64,000 nt of DNA from assembly GCA_019623805.1 (NCBI GenBank), contig CP053680.1, positions 1,652,001-1,716,000 on the forward strand, written 5' to 3'. A program made the translations under genes and the position numbers. This DNA is from Gammaproteobacteria bacterium (ex Lamellibrachia satsuma) (lineage in GTDB: Bacteria; Pseudomonadota; Gammaproteobacteria; Chromatiales; Chromatiaceae). The notes under the pieces were generated by a model. That model searched no databases. It saw only the letters and a list, made by a program, of their open reading frames with translations, and was not told the DNA's origin. Each line of letters begins with the position of its first letter. Position 1 is the first letter of the stretch. Below, in pieces: positions 33,892 through 46,743 of the stretch.

Positions 33892-36063
33892 CGATATCTT
33901 CAATACGGAGGGAATAACCCGAAGACTGCGCATGATTTTGGCCAGATGCACCCGGTCTTTCACTGTAATGACAAAGACCAGCGTGGAGAAGAGGCCATCC
34001 CGCTCCTGGGAAGTCACATTTTCTATATTGGATCCCTGTTCCGAAATCGTCGCGGCCACCGTACCCAACACACCCCGGCGATTGCCCGCCTCAACCCGGA
34101 TCTCCGTGGCAAACTCGGTCTCAATATCCGATCCCCACTGTGCCTCGATCCAGTTGTGGCCCTGTTTGTTGAATTCACCCAGGTTTCGACACCCATGCCT
34201 GTGGATAACAATACCCTTTCCCGGATTGAATACCCCCATTACAGGATCGCCGGGGATCGGCCGACAACAATTGGCAAAGCTGACCACCATGCCTTCGGTG
34301 CCCTCGATGGAGAGTCCTCCAGCCGACTCCGCTCCTGGGGTATCCGCCGTTTCAACCGGCGTTGCCAAATCCTCCCCTGCCAAACGTCTTGCTATCAGCA
34401 AAGGCATTCGGTTGCCCAGGGCGATCTCCGCCAACAGATCATCCTGGCTCTCCAGGCGGTACTCTTCAAGCACCTGCTGTATCTTCTCTTCTCCCAGCGC
34501 ATCCAGGCTGATCTGGAACCGTTTAAGCTCTCTTTCAAGTAGTCGCCGACCCAGATCAACCGCAACCTGGCCCTGAAGATTCTTCAGAAATGCCCGGATG
34601 TTGGCCCTGGCTTTGCCTGTCACCACATAGTTGAGCCAGGCAGGACTCGGGGTGGCATTTTCGGCATTGATGATCTCGACAGTCTGACCATTGCGCAGCC
34701 GGGTACGCAGCGGAACCAGACGCCGGTCGACCCGCGCAGCTACGCAGGTATTACCTACATCCGTATGGACTGTATAGGCAAAATCGACCACCGTAGCACC
34801 TTTCGGCAATACCAAAATACGGCCACGAGGGGTGAAGACATAGACTTCATCCGGGAATAGATCTACCTTGACATGCTCAAGAAACTCCACCGAATCACCG
34901 ACACCCTGCTGCATCTCAAGCAGGTTCTGCAACCAGTCTGAGGCACGGGTACTCATCACAATGCCACCGGAGTCCCCTGACTTATACATCCAGTGGGCAG
35001 CAATGCCAGACTCTGAAAGCCGGTCCATCTCTTCGGTACGGATCTGTATCTCGATGGGAATGCCCTGCGGTCCGAACAACACGGTGTGCAACGACTGGTA
35101 GCCATTGGCCTTGGGGATGGCAATATAATCCTTGAAGCGGCCCGGCATCGGTTTGTAGAGATTGTGTATAGCGCCAAGAACACGGTAGCAGGTATCGAGC
35201 CGGTCGACGATGATGCGAAAAGCAAAAACATCCACCACATCAGAGAAGGTGATGTTTTTCTCCTGCATCTTGCGGTAGATGCTATAGAGATGTTTTTGCC
35301 GCCCGTAGACCTGCCCATCCATCCCTTCCTGCACAAGACGGTTGAGCAGCGCAGCCTCCACATTCGCGACCAACTCCTTATGCTGCCCGCGCGATTCGCT
35401 CACCGCCTGCCTGAGCGCCCTGTAGCGCATTGGCCAATACGCGGCAAACCCCAAATCCTCAAGCTCCAGGCGGACGCTGTTGATGCCCAAACGGTTGGCG
35501 ATTGGCGCATAGGTATCCAGGGTTTCGCGCGCGATACGGCGCGCCTTCTCCGGACGCATCACCCCCAGGGTGCGCATATTGTGCAGACGGTCAGCGAGTT
35601 TGATCATGATGACCCGGATATCCTTGGTCATCGCCAGCAGCATCTTACGCAGACTGGCGGCCTGCGCCTCGGCCTGGGATTGAAAATCGATCTTGGAAAG
35701 CTTGCTGACGCCATCCACCAACTCGGCAATCTCAACACCGAAGGTATCGGCTAACTGCTCCTTGGCGGTGGGGGTATCCTCAATGACATCATGCAGAATC
35801 GCCGCCATCAGGCAGTTGTGGTCCATACGCATCTCAGCGAGTATGCGCGCCACGGCGACCGGGTGATAGATATAGGGCTCACCGGTTTTGCGGTGTTGGC
35901 CGGAGTGGACTTCGGCACCGAACAGATAGGCGCGATAGACCTCGCGCACCTGATCGGAGTCGAGATAACTTTCCAGATAGGCGCAGAGATCACTGATCAG
36001 AAAACGGGGTTTTTCCTGATCAGCGTCCTGCCGGTGGCCGGTTTGATTAAGCAGGTTGCTCAT
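33877..36063 (-). CDS. spoT: Bifunctional (p)ppGpp synthetase/hydrolase
   Basis: A 728-residue stringent-response enzyme that makes and degrades (p)ppGpp. The HD hydrolase domain is at about 45-190 with AILHDVIEDTP (HD pair) and metal-binding His residues. The synthetase domain is at about 240-360 (IVDRLDTCYRVLGAIHNLYKP, YQSLHTVLFGPQGIPIEIQIRT). TGS follows at about 410-470 and ACT at about 650-725. The intact HD motif marks it as SpoT rather than RelA. The length is near E. coli SpoT (702). It follows rpoZ and precedes ridA. Confidence 0.95.
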   Translation of the reverse strand: MSNLLNQTGHRQDADQEKPRFLISDLCAYLESYLDSDQVREVYRAYLFGAEVHSGQHRKTGEPYIYHPVAVARILAEMRMDHNCLMAAILHDVIEDTPTAKEQLADTFGVEIAELVDGVSKLSKIDFQSQAEAQAASLRKMLLAMTKDIRVIMIKLADRLHNMRTLGVMRPEKARRIARETLDTYAPIANRLGINSVRLELEDLGFAAYWPMRYRALRQAVSESRGQHKELVANVEAALLNRLVQEGMDGQVYGRQKHLYSIYRKMQEKNITFSDVVDVFAFRIIVDRLDTCYRVLGAIHNLYKPMPGRFKDYIAIPKANGYQSLHTVLFGPQGIPIEIQIRTEEMDRLSESGIAAHWMYKSGDSGGIVMSTRASDWLQNLLEMQQGVGDSVEFLEHVKVDLFPDEVYVFTPRGRILVLPKGATVVDFAYTVHTDVGNTCVAARVDRRLVPLRTRLRNGQTVEIINAENATPSPAWLNYVVTGKARANIRAFLKNLQGQVAVDLGRRLLERELKRFQISLDALGEEKIQQVLEEYRLESQDDLLAEIALGNRMPLLIARRLAGEDLATPVETADTPGAESAGGLSIEGTEGMVVSFANCCRPIPGDPVMGVFNPGKGIVIHRHGCRNLGEFNKQGHNWIEAQWGSDIETEFATEIRVEAGNRRGVLGTVAATISEQGSNIENVTSQERDGLFSTLVFVITVKDRVHLAKIMRSLRVIPSVLKISRQSI

Positions 36064-36164
36064 TCAGCACTCCATCATACCTATGATGGATTCTGTGCCG
36101 ATTTCCCTCCGATATGCAAGATCAAATCCAAGGGGGATTTGGCCTGCGGCGTAAACAGGGAGAA

Positions 36165-36440
36165 TTATGCGCCAGGCTGTACCATTGGAGAGGCATCGAA
36201 CGCAGCACCGTCATCAACCACAACATCCTGTTTCGCCATATTTGCGGCATCCACGTCCTGGTGAGTGATCAGACCGTCGGCAATCTCCCGCAGCGCCACC
36301 ACCGTCGGTTTGTCATTTTCCCAAGGTATCAGCGGCTCCACGCCATTGACCAGCTGCCGGGCACGCTTGGTCGCCAGCAGGACCAGATCAAACCGGTTAT
36401 CCACGTAATCGAGACAATCTTCAACGGTAACGCGAGCCAT
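36165..36440 (-). CDS. rpoZ: RNA polymerase omega subunit
   Basis: A 91-residue omega subunit, starting [20 protein letters not shown], followed by [12 protein letters not shown], and [22 protein letters not shown]. It stabilises beta-prime folding and takes part in ppGpp binding. The frame is open for eight codons further upstream, but MARVTVEDC is the universal omega start, with GGAGTG about 13 bases before it. It is the first gene of the rpoZ-spoT-ridA cluster. The upstream neighbour gmk is not present. Confidence 0.95.
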   Translation of the reverse strand: MARVTVEDCLDYVDNRFDLVLLATKRARQLVNGVEPLIPWENDKPTVVALREIADGLITHQDVDAANMAKQDVVVDDGAAFDASPMVQPGA

Positions 36441-36601
36441 CTTTACTTTCACTCCGGGTAACAAAGCGGACTGAACCGCACAGGGAACTTCTCATGGTAT
36501 ACGAACCAGCCTCAAACTTCCACGCCCGCAGCCTACTGCCTGGTCCGCATGGGGTGACGAACGTAGGATGCAACCCGCGCACCATGATTGCTGCTTTTTC
36601 C

Positions 36602-36618
36602 GGTGCGCATGGCGCACC
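36602..36618. repeat. GGTGCGC-ATG-GCGCACC palindrome
   Basis: A perfect 7-bp stem with a 3-nt loop, followed by CTAC, in the 185-bp gap between rpoZ and a chemoreceptor gene. It is the same family as at 22909 and 55007. A half-related stretch (aggatgcaacccgcgcacc) lies 30 bases before it. Confidence 0.75.
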
Positions 36619-36649
36619 CTACCAGGTAAATTGAACGCCGAAATCCGAG

Positions 36650-39145
36650 TTAGAACAACACATCATCCACGGCTTTCGTGAAAGCATCTTCCCGATTGCT
36701 CTTGGAAGGCGCTACAGCAATACCCAAATGCTGCTCCACTTGCTCGATAAGAGAGACGACCTCGCTGGAGAGTAGATCGATTTTCTGGAAAAGGGACTCT
36801 GCTGCCTCTGTTCTGCCCTGGTCCTTGAGCTTGACGACCTCGGTTATCGCTTGATGAAGTTCTTCATGTGGCCTGTCAATAGCTACCATTTCCGGGATAT
36901 TCATGTATTCACTGGCATCAGCTGAGTGATACCACTTCCCGAAGTCACAATGGAGATGGGAAACCACTTCATCCTGAGTCACTGTGGAGGTGCCGTCCAG
37001 AAAACCCCTTATGCGGGTCTTCCAGGCAAGGTGGGTGTACTTGGAGGCCTGAAGCTTACTGTGGATCTGCCCGCTAACCGTGTACTCGTTGACAAACAAC
37101 TGCAGCTCCCCCACCGCATCGCCCAACTGCACACTTGAGTCACGGGTTTGATCCGCGCTCATGGACGAGAGCTGGGAGAACTGCTGAATGTTGGACTGCA
37201 TATTCTGCGACAAACCGGAAAAGATTGTGACTTGCCCCTCCGTAGACTCTGCAATCAAGGCATTGATGTCAGTAATAGTGTTGACCGATTCACTGATAGC
37301 ATTCAATGCCACACCGGTTTCATCAGCCCGGGAAACACTCTCCACGGCCTGTTCACTGCTCCGCTTCATAACCACTACCGCCTCGTCCGTTGAGCCTTTG
37401 AGCCGGTCAATAATACTTTCAATCTCCTGGGTGGACTCCTGCGTGCTCTGGGCAAGATTCCGCACTTCATCCGCAACAACGGCGAACCCCCGTCCCGAAT
37501 CACCTGCCCTGGCCGCTTCAATCGCTGCATTCAGGGCCAACAGGTTGGTCTGCTCGGCGATACCGCGAATCACTGCCACGATACCGCCGATCTCCTGATT
37601 ATGGGTTTCCAGCTGGTGCATCACCCCTTCAGCCTGTTGAATATCCTTGGCCAGCGCATTGATGGCCGAGATACTGTCCTGGGTTACGCCCATACCTTCC
37701 GCCGCCAGCTGCCTGGCTTGATTAGCCGACTCGGAAGCCTGATTGGAGTTCGCCGCCACCTCCCTGATACTGACCACCATCTGGTCAATATTGTCCGTAA
37801 CCTCTCCTGTTTCGAGCTGCTGTATTTGAATGCCGTTTAGGGTCTGCTTGGCCACATCCCCCATCTTTGTGGCGGCATTTGCAACCGAGACAGCCGCCTT
37901 CATCGACTGAGTGACAAGCGTTTCGATCTGCGCCGAAAGCTGATTGTATGCCTTGGCCATATGACCCAACTCATCCATCTTGTCCGCAGGCAGCCGCAGA
38001 GTCAGATCTTTAGTCTTGATTCCATCTACAAGGGTTGTTTCAAAGTGTTCAATCCGGCGGGTAATTGAAAGTACACCGGCTATACCAGACGCGGCAAGCA
38101 GCAACCCCAGCAACATAAGCACCGAGGTCAGCCAAAGTTGAACTTCTGAGCGACTCTTCGCAAGCCCAAGGCCATAGGCCGCCAAGCGACTGACGGCCCG
38201 GTTCAGATCAAGCACGGTATCTATAGCCTGGGTTGAGGCCTTCAGCCACTCTTGAGAGGTGACGGGATACTCGCCCGTCTCCCGCTGTGCATATATCCGC
38301 TCTCTGAGTTGTTGATACCCGCCGAGGAAAACGCTTTTCGCCTTTTGCAGCGCCTTGGACACATCATCCGCGGCCTGCTGATCGACATCCCCTATTTGAT
38401 AAAGCAACTGCTCGATGCCTTCATCCAACAATCCGAAATGCTCATCGACGATGGCACGATTGGCGTTAAGGGCCGCAAGTTCGTCCTCTGATAGAGGCTG
38501 GCGATGGGACGTGGCCCGGCCAAGCTGCGCCCGCTCCAAACCCGCATGTTCTGAAATCAACCAGATTGAGTGCTTGATCGATCGATTGATCTGTACGGCC
38601 ATCTCTTCAGGCGCTTGCGCCAAAAAAGCCTCAAGCCGTAACCTGGCTCCCGAACGGATATACTCTGTCATCACCTCAATCCAGCGGGAGGAATCAATCC
38701 CCGCACCGGCTCCAGACAACATGGCATCGACGGCGGATCTGGCTTTATTGGCCGCAGCCCGGCCATGACGAAACGCTGAAAGTTGCCTCAGAAATGAACC
38801 GCTGACCCAATCCTCCTGACTGATCGAGTCGGCCAATCCCAGGGCCACCTGCACCTCCTTCCCGGCTCGCTCCCGCTGCACCCGGACTTTGCCCATCAGT
38901 GCGGAGTCAAAACTTCCCGTGAGATTGAATTGCGCAATAAGGGTGTTGGTAAGTCCACGTTCAAGCGCCTGATGAGACGCTGCTCCCAAAATACGATCGG
39001 CAAGTTGGTTGGCTATCTCCAGGCCCTGACTATGCCGATTATCGACCATTGCCGGCACAAATCCCCAGTAGAGACCGGTGGCACTTAAAGCCGCTACCAA
39101 CAGCCCAACAATCCCCAATAGTTTCTGCTTAATGGAAAAAGTCAC
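36650..39145 (-). CDS. Methyl-accepting chemotaxis protein with NIT sensor and C-terminal CZB domain
   Basis: An 831-residue chemoreceptor. TM1 is at about 10-30, followed by a long periplasmic all-helical region of NIT type (nitrate/nitrite-sensing fold; [17 protein letters not shown], then [17 protein letters not shown]) to about 330. TM2 is at about 338-360, HAMP to about 415, then the signalling hairpin with [37 protein letters not shown] (core [15 protein letters not shown]). The C-terminal CZB domain (about 700-812) has [19 protein letters not shown] and PHEELH, giving His, Cys and His zinc ligands. CZB domains sense zinc or hypochlorite in related receptors. A sigma-28 promoter lies upstream. 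Confidence 0.92.
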   Translation of the reverse strand: MTFSIKQKLLGIVGLLVAALSATGLYWGFVPAMVDNRHSQGLEIANQLADRILGAASHQALERGLTNTLIAQFNLTGSFDSALMGKVRVQRERAGKEVQVALGLADSISQEDWVSGSFLRQLSAFRHGRAAANKARSAVDAMLSGAGAGIDSSRWIEVMTEYIRSGARLRLEAFLAQAPEEMAVQINRSIKHSIWLISEHAGLERAQLGRATSHRQPLSEDELAALNANRAIVDEHFGLLDEGIEQLLYQIGDVDQQAADDVSKALQKAKSVFLGGYQQLRERIYAQRETGEYPVTSQEWLKASTQAIDTVLDLNRAVSRLAAYGLGLAKSRSEVQLWLTSVLMLLGLLLAASGIAGVLSITRRIEHFETTLVDGIKTKDLTLRLPADKMDELGHMAKAYNQLSAQIETLVTQSMKAAVSVANAATKMGDVAKQTLNGIQIQQLETGEVTDNIDQMVVSIREVAANSNQASESANQARQLAAEGMGVTQDSISAINALAKDIQQAEGVMHQLETHNQEIGGIVAVIRGIAEQTNLLALNAAIEAARAGDSGRGFAVVADEVRNLAQSTQESTQEIESIIDRLKGSTDEAVVVMKRSSEQAVESVSRADETGVALNAISESVNTITDINALIAESTEGQVTIFSGLSQNMQSNIQQFSQLSSMSADQTRDSSVQLGDAVGELQLFVNEYTVSGQIHSKLQASKYTHLAWKTRIRGFLDGTSTVTQDEVVSHLHCDFGKWYHSADASEYMNIPEMVAIDRPHEELHQAITEVVKLKDQGRTEAAESLFQKIDLLSSEVVSLIEQVEQHLGIAVAPSKSNREDAFTKAVDDVLF

Positions 39146-39210
39146 GTTCCCCGCTCCTTGAAAAGCATCATTTCCATGGGGACATCCAAAATCTCCCCTC
39201 TTGCATGAGA

Positions 39211-39237
39211 CTATCGGCAGATATCAACGACTCTTTA
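39211..39237 (-). promoter_or_regulatory. Sigma-28 (FliA) promoter for the CZB chemoreceptor
   Basis: Read on the minus strand, TAAAGAGT, an 11-nt spacer, then GCCGATAG. The match to TAAAGTTT-N11-GCCGATAA is 6/8 and 7/8. The -10 box is 66 bases upstream of the receptor's ATG. Confidence 0.7.
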
Positions 39238-39426
39238 ACCTTGGCAATCTACCCATATCCAATGGTCTGATTCACAAACCGCCGCACCAGCGCCAATCCC
39301 CTTCCAGCAGGAAGAAGGTTGAGGAATATCAGTAAAATACGACATCACCACATTCTGATAGCTGTTGCCCAAAGCCAGCTGTGCTTCTATTATTTTCAGA
39401 TGACTAAGGACAACATATTGTAAGCA
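39238..39426. other. Non-coding gap between divergent signalling genes
   Basis: The space between the sigma-28 promoter of the chemoreceptor and the first hybrid kinase gene holds no gene. It must contain the kinase promoter, but I see no confident -35/-10 pair, operator or hairpin. Confidence 0.5.
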
Positions 39427-41808
<2,382 letters not shown>

Positions 41809-41856
41809 TCCGTTCATTCGTAATACGAACCATGGCATCGCAGGAGCCATACAGAA

Positions 41857-44800
41857 ATGACGACAACAGGCAGTTCACCGCTACGCGTGATAGTCATCGT
41901 GACCCTGGCCGTGGTGGCCGCCATGGCCATCCTCATCTCATCTTCAGGCATTGCGCTCAGAATCGCCAAGCAGAGCGCGCCCCTGATCGATGCTGCCATG
42001 GAGGTCAAGTATGAATTGAGTCTCTACCACCTCTGGTTCGAGGAGCTGGTGCAACAGGACCCAACGGTGGACCGGGAGCAGGTTTGGCAGCATCTCAACC
42101 AGGCACGCTGGTATGCCAACGCAATGCTGGAGGGGGGAGAAAATCGGGAAGGGCAATTTCAGGCGCTCGATGATCCCATCCCCCGCGCCATGATCCTCAA
42201 GACACTGGATCACATGGATCGTTTTGAAAGTGTCGGACTAAATCGTCTTGAAACAGCCCAAAGCAGTCTAGCTGGATCGGGAGAGGATCAGCGCTTCGAC
42301 AAGGTTTTTGTGGAGGTCATCACCATCGCCGATGCGGCCGAAACAGCCGTTCAGCAGAACATGGCTGCTCAAGTCAGGCAGTTTGAGCGTCTGGTTTACA
42401 TCCTTGGAGTGGTGGTAGTACTGGTTGGACTGGCAGGGGGCACTCTGTTTTTCCTTTTCGAGCGACGGCGCAACGCTCATTACGATTTGCTGTTGGAGAG
42501 CAGGGAACAACTTGGCCGTGAGCAGAAGTTGCTGAAAGAAGCCCAGGCATTTGCCCACATAGGAAACTGGACGCTCGACGCCGGCACAATGAAGGCTGCC
42601 TGGTCGGATGAGATCTTTCGCATCTTTGGCATCGATGCCACCGATAATGTTGGCCCTGAATTTCTCACTGGCCTGCTCCATCCGGAAGACCGGAATCCTG
42701 TGCTCTCATCCCTGCAGTGCGCGGTAGAGGATGGCCGTGCACACGACATGGAATACCGCATTGTCCGTCCTGATGGTGAAATCCGCTGGATCAACTGTCT
42801 GGCCAGGCAGTTGCAGGACGAAAGCGGGAAGGTATTGGGGCTAAGTGGAGTCATCCAGGACATTACGAAACGCAAGCTCGATGAGTTCCAAATGCAGGAA
42901 AGCAACGAACGATTGAGCCGCCTGTTCGAACATACCGATGCGATAGCCGTGCAGGGCTGCGACAAAAATCGCCGCATAATCTACTGGAATCCAGCCAGCG
43001 AATCCCTCTATGGTTATCCGGAAGATGAAGCCATCGGTCAGCAGTTGGAAGACCTCATTATTCCAGACGAAATGCGTGAGCAGGTAATTTCGGCCATCGA
43101 TGCCTGGGTGGAAGAGGAGGAAGAGATCCCTTCCTCGGAACTGACCCTTCGCAGGGCTGACGGTTCGCAGGTAGAGGTTTTTTCAAGCCACGTTATGTTC
43201 CGGAACAAAAACAATGAACCGGAGATGTATAGTATCGATGTAGACCTTACCGAGCTCAAACAGGCCGAAGCCAAGGTGCGTAAGGGCGAACTGGTATTGA
43301 ATTCCGTATTCCAGGCCCTGCCTGACCTGTTCTTCCTGATGGACAGGGACGGCACTATAAGAGACTACCGTGCCCAACAAACATCTGCCCTGTACGTACC
43401 GCCGGAGACCTTCCTCGACAAACGCATGCAGGATGTACTTCCACCCGCAATCGCCACCCAGTTTGATGATAATCTGGCTAAGGTAAGTACACAGGGAGGA
43501 CTGGCCACATACGAATATAGTCTTGAAGTGCCACAAGGCCCCAGGCAGTACGAAGCCCGCCTCAGCAGGTTACCCGACAGCCCACAGTTCATCGCCGTTG
43601 TGCGGGATATTACAGGACGCAAACAGGCCGAGGTGGCCCTGAAAAACAGTGAAGAGCGTTACCGCACCATCTTTGAAGGTGCGCCTGAAGGCGTTTGGTT
43701 GATTGGGCCTGACCACCAGACTCTGGAAGTGAATCAGCGCTTGTGCGAGATGCTGGGTTATCAGGCAGATGAAATGACAGGAAGATCCCCCCTGGATTTC
43801 TCTGATGAAGTGAACCAGAAAATTTTCCGGACACAAATGGGACGGATAGATACAACCAGCAGACGCAACTATGAGGTCGAGCTACGCCACTGTGATGGCC
43901 ATAACATCCCGGTCTATTTCAACGCTATCACCTTACACACAGACACAGGCGCAACTTTGGCGGCAGTGGCATTTGTGACCGACCTGACCGGTCAGAAAGC
44001 CGCTGAACAAGTCTTGCGCCGCGCCCAGAAGATGGACGCCATCGGTCAGCTCACCGGCGGCATCGCCCACGACTTCAACAATCTGCTGGGCATCATTATC
44101 GGCAACCTCGACTTTCTCAAACGTCTGGTTGAAGACAACGACAAATCTCTCAAGCGGGTGGACTCCGCATCAAAGGCAGCCCTGCGCGCCGCCGATCTGA
44201 CCCGGCAGCTGTTGGGATTTTCCCGCAAGCAGTCACAGGAGACACGTCCCACCGACATCAACCAGGTGATACGGGGCATGGAGAGTTTGATTGCCCGTTC
44301 GGTGACCCCGGAGGTGGAGGTGGAACTGCAGCTGACCGACGCCCCCTGGCGAACCCATATCGACCCCGGCGATCTCGAGGATGCCCTGCTGAACCTGATC
44401 CTCAACGCCCGCGACGCCATGCCGCAGGGAGGAAAACTCACTATTGAGACCGCCAACAGGCAGCTGGACGCGGCATATACCGAGCTGAATCCCACCATTG
44501 CCCCCGGCGACTATCTGCAATTGGCGGTGAGCGATAACGGCAGCGGTATCCCGGTGGAGATCATGGAGCAAATATTCGACCCCTTCTTTACCACCAAACC
44601 ACCAGATAGGGGTACCGGCCTGGGACTGAGCATGGTGTACGGATTTGCCCAGCGATCCTACGGTTACGTCAAAGCCTATTCGGAGGCCGGGGTCGGCACC
44701 ACCATCCGGCTCTATCTGCCTCGTACTATTGAAGCAGCGAAGCAGGCTCCACAGACAAACACTAAGGAAATCCTCGTCTCTCAAGGCCATGAGACAATTC

Positions 44801-45162
44801 TGGTGGTCGACGACGAAAACGACCTGCTGGATCTGGCCAGAGACTACCTGGAAGAGGCAGGTTACAGAATCTATACTGCGACCAGAGGGCCGGAAGCCCT
44901 TGCGATCCTCAAATCCAAAGACGATATCAAGCTGCTGTTCAGCGATGTGGTGATGCCCGGTGGTATGAACGGTTATGAACTGGCGGAACAGGCTAATGAA
45001 CTCAACCCCGGCCTCAAGGTATTGTTCACATCAGGCTTCACCAAAAAGGCGGCCGCCAGAAATTATCAGGCGCGCGTTGCCGCCAATCTCCTGACAAAAC
45101 CCTATAGCAGAGAGGATCTGATGAAACGCATTCGAGAGACCCTGGATGGAGAGGAGTCGTGA
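41857..45162 (+). CDS. Multi-PAS hybrid histidine kinase, paralogue of the upstream kinase
   Basis: An 1101-residue sensor. TM1 is at about 8-32, a helical periplasmic segment follows ([18 protein letters not shown]), then TM2 at about 172-197. Four PAS/PAC-type domains follow (about 225-345, 348-470, 480-600, 605-728; landmarks [44 protein letters not shown]). The catalytic core ([46 protein letters not shown]) and receiver ([33 protein letters not shown]) are closely similar to those of the preceding gene, including [14 protein letters not shown] in both. It overlaps the next gene by four bases (GTGA). The ligand is unknown. Confidence 0.9.
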   Translation: MTTTGSSPLRVIVIVTLAVVAAMAILISSSGIALRIAKQSAPLIDAAMEVKYELSLYHLWFEELVQQDPTVDREQVWQHLNQARWYANAMLEGGENREGQFQALDDPIPRAMILKTLDHMDRFESVGLNRLETAQSSLAGSGEDQRFDKVFVEVITIADAAETAVQQNMAAQVRQFERLVYILGVVVVLVGLAGGTLFFLFERRRNAHYDLLLESREQLGREQKLLKEAQAFAHIGNWTLDAGTMKAAWSDEIFRIFGIDATDNVGPEFLTGLLHPEDRNPVLSSLQCAVEDGRAHDMEYRIVRPDGEIRWINCLARQLQDESGKVLGLSGVIQDITKRKLDEFQMQESNERLSRLFEHTDAIAVQGCDKNRRIIYWNPASESLYGYPEDEAIGQQLEDLIIPDEMREQVISAIDAWVEEEEEIPSSELTLRRADGSQVEVFSSHVMFRNKNNEPEMYSIDVDLTELKQAEAKVRKGELVLNSVFQALPDLFFLMDRDGTIRDYRAQQTSALYVPPETFLDKRMQDVLPPAIATQFDDNLAKVSTQGGLATYEYSLEVPQGPRQYEARLSRLPDSPQFIAVVRDITGRKQAEVALKNSEERYRTIFEGAPEGVWLIGPDHQTLEVNQRLCEMLGYQADEMTGRSPLDFSDEVNQKIFRTQMGRIDTTSRRNYEVELRHCDGHNIPVYFNAITLHTDTGATLAAVAFVTDLTGQKAAEQVLRRAQKMDAIGQLTGGIAHDFNNLLGIIIGNLDFLKRLVEDNDKSLKRVDSASKAALRAADLTRQLLGFSRKQSQETRPTDINQVIRGMESLIARSVTPEVEVELQLTDAPWRTHIDPGDLEDALLNLILNARDAMPQGGKLTIETANRQLDAAYTELNPTIAPGDYLQLAVSDNGSGIPVEIMEQIFDPFFTTKPPDRGTGLGLSMVYGFAQRSYGYVKAYSEAGVGTTIRLYLPRTIEAAKQAPQTNTKEILVSQGHETILVVDDENDLLDLARDYLEEAGYRIYTATRGPEALAILKSKDDIKLLFSDVVMPGGMNGYELAEQANELNPGLKVLFTSGFTKKAAARNYQARVAANLLTKPYSREDLMKRIRETLDGEES

Positions 45163-45551
45163 GTAAACCACGCCTTATTGTCGTTGATGACGATCCGGAA
45201 ATGGCCGCACTGATCGCGGATGTCGGCGAGATGACCGGCTTTGAGTCAGAAGTATCCATCAGCGCAAAAGCACTTCTGGAAGCAGAAACCCAATCCCGCC
45301 ATGATGTGATGGTGATCGACCTTTTCATGCCGGATACCGATGGATTTGAGTTGATCAACACACTGGCCGAGCAGGGGTGCAAAGCCGCCATCATTATGGT
45401 CAGCGGTTATGACAAGGCCCTGCTCAGAGGCGCTGGCCAGATCGCCACGGCACATGGACTCAATCTACTGGGCACACTCGCCAAACCTTTTCGCCTGGAG
45501 GAGGTTGAAGCGCTGTTGCGTAAAGCAATAGGCAACACAAATCATGGCTGA
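45159..45551 (+). CDS. Stand-alone response regulator receiver
   Basis: A 130-residue single-receiver protein without an output domain. Phosphorylation-site features are VVDDDPEM (acidic pair near residue 10) and MVIDLFMPDTDGFEL (phospho-Asp near 52), with the Lys at AKPFRLEEVE. It starts with GTG overlapping the kinase TGA and ends 8 bases inside the next gene, so the cassette is tightly coupled. It probably acts as a phosphate relay or sink between the hybrid kinases and the REC-EAL protein (inference). Confidence 0.88.
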   Translation: MSKPRLIVVDDDPEMAALIADVGEMTGFESEVSISAKALLEAETQSRHDVMVIDLFMPDTDGFELINTLAEQGCKAAIIMVSGYDKALLRGAGQIATAHGLNLLGTLAKPFRLEEVEALLRKAIGNTNHG

Positions 45552-46725
45552 CAAGAGAAAATTGCTGGTAATCGATGATGAACCGGATATCGGCGTGTTT
45601 GTGCGTGATGTCGCGCTGGATTTAGGTTATGAAGCGATCTCCATTCACCGCCCGGACAGCTTCGAAGCATTCTTCTCGGACGACATTGACCTGGTCGTAC
45701 TCGACCTGATCATGCCTGGACGCGATGGAGTGGAACTCCTGCGCACTATGGCTGAGCGCTCTTCAACTGCCTCTATCATACTGATCAGTGGCTATGACAC
45801 CGGCGTGCTCCACTCCGCACAAAAACTCGCCTCAGAACAGGGTCTCCACGTCGTCGGTACATTGACCAAACCGATCCGCTACAGAGAACTGGAGGATATG
45901 CTCAACGCGATTGTTTACCCATCTAAAAACAGACCACGCGATGCAATCGAATTCCTTGAGTTTCCCTCTGAACAGGAGCTGCAACAGGCGATCGACAATG
46001 GCGAACTGGAACCCCATTTTCAACCACAAGTGAATTTTTCCGATAATTCACTTGTTGGCGTGGAGGCCCTGATTCGCTGGCGCCACCCGGCCCACGGTCT
46101 GCTTATGCCGGATATCATCATCCCGTTGGCGGAACAATCCGGATTGATGGACAGGCTCTCCGCAGAGGTGCTTCAGCAAGCATTCAAACAAGTCAGCGAG
46201 TGGATGGCTGCGGGCCTGAAGACACGCGTCGCCATCAACATGGCGCCGTGTAATTTCAAAGACCTCAATCTGCCGGAATTGATTGACGTGAAGATTGGGC
46301 AGTATGGCCTGGGGCCTGACCAGGTCACCCTTGAAGTGACTGAAACCACCCTCATGCAGGAGCTGATCAAATCCCTCGACATTCTAACCCGCCTTAGAAT
46401 GAAACAGATCAAACTCTCAATCGATGATTTTGGTACGGGTTACTCATCTCTGCAGCAGTTACACCGCATCCCATTTTCCGAGATGAAGATCGACAAGTCC
46501 TTTGTCATGCGGGCCACCTCCGACAAGGAGGCGCTGGCTATCGTGAAGATGACTATCCTGCTGGGACACGAACTGGGTATGAAGGTGGTTGCCGAAGGCA
46601 TAGAGAGCCAGGAGACATGGGATCTTCTGTCAGACCTAGGCTGCGACGTCGCTCAAGGTTACTTCATTGCAAAACCGATGCCGGGCGGACAATTGCCTAA
46701 CTGGGTTAGAAACCACCTTCAGTGA
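45544..46725 (+). CDS. Response regulator with EAL domain (c-di-GMP phosphodiesterase)
   Basis: A 393-residue REC-EAL protein. Its receiver (about 5-120) has VIDDEPD and VVLDLIMPGRDG. The EAL domain (about 150-390) keeps catalytic motifs VGVEALIRWRHP, NMAP, LEVTET, IDDFGTGYSSL, KIDKSFV, AEGIES and QGYFIAKPM, so it should hydrolyse c-di-GMP. As the last gene of the cassette it is the likely output of the two hybrid kinases, linking a haem- and PAS-type input to c-di-GMP levels. Next to chemotaxis genes this suggests a motility/biofilm switch. Confidence 0.92.
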   Translation: MADKRKLLVIDDEPDIGVFVRDVALDLGYEAISIHRPDSFEAFFSDDIDLVVLDLIMPGRDGVELLRTMAERSSTASIILISGYDTGVLHSAQKLASEQGLHVVGTLTKPIRYRELEDMLNAIVYPSKNRPRDAIEFLEFPSEQELQQAIDNGELEPHFQPQVNFSDNSLVGVEALIRWRHPAHGLLMPDIIIPLAEQSGLMDRLSAEVLQQAFKQVSEWMAAGLKTRVAINMAPCNFKDLNLPELIDVKIGQYGLGPDQVTLEVTETTLMQELIKSLDILTRLRMKQIKLSIDDFGTGYSSLQQLHRIPFSEMKIDKSFVMRATSDKEALAIVKMTILLGHELGMKVVAEGIESQETWDLLSDLGCDVAQGYFIAKPMPGGQLPNWVRNHLQ

Positions 46726-46743
46726 GCCTCGACGGATGGAAAG

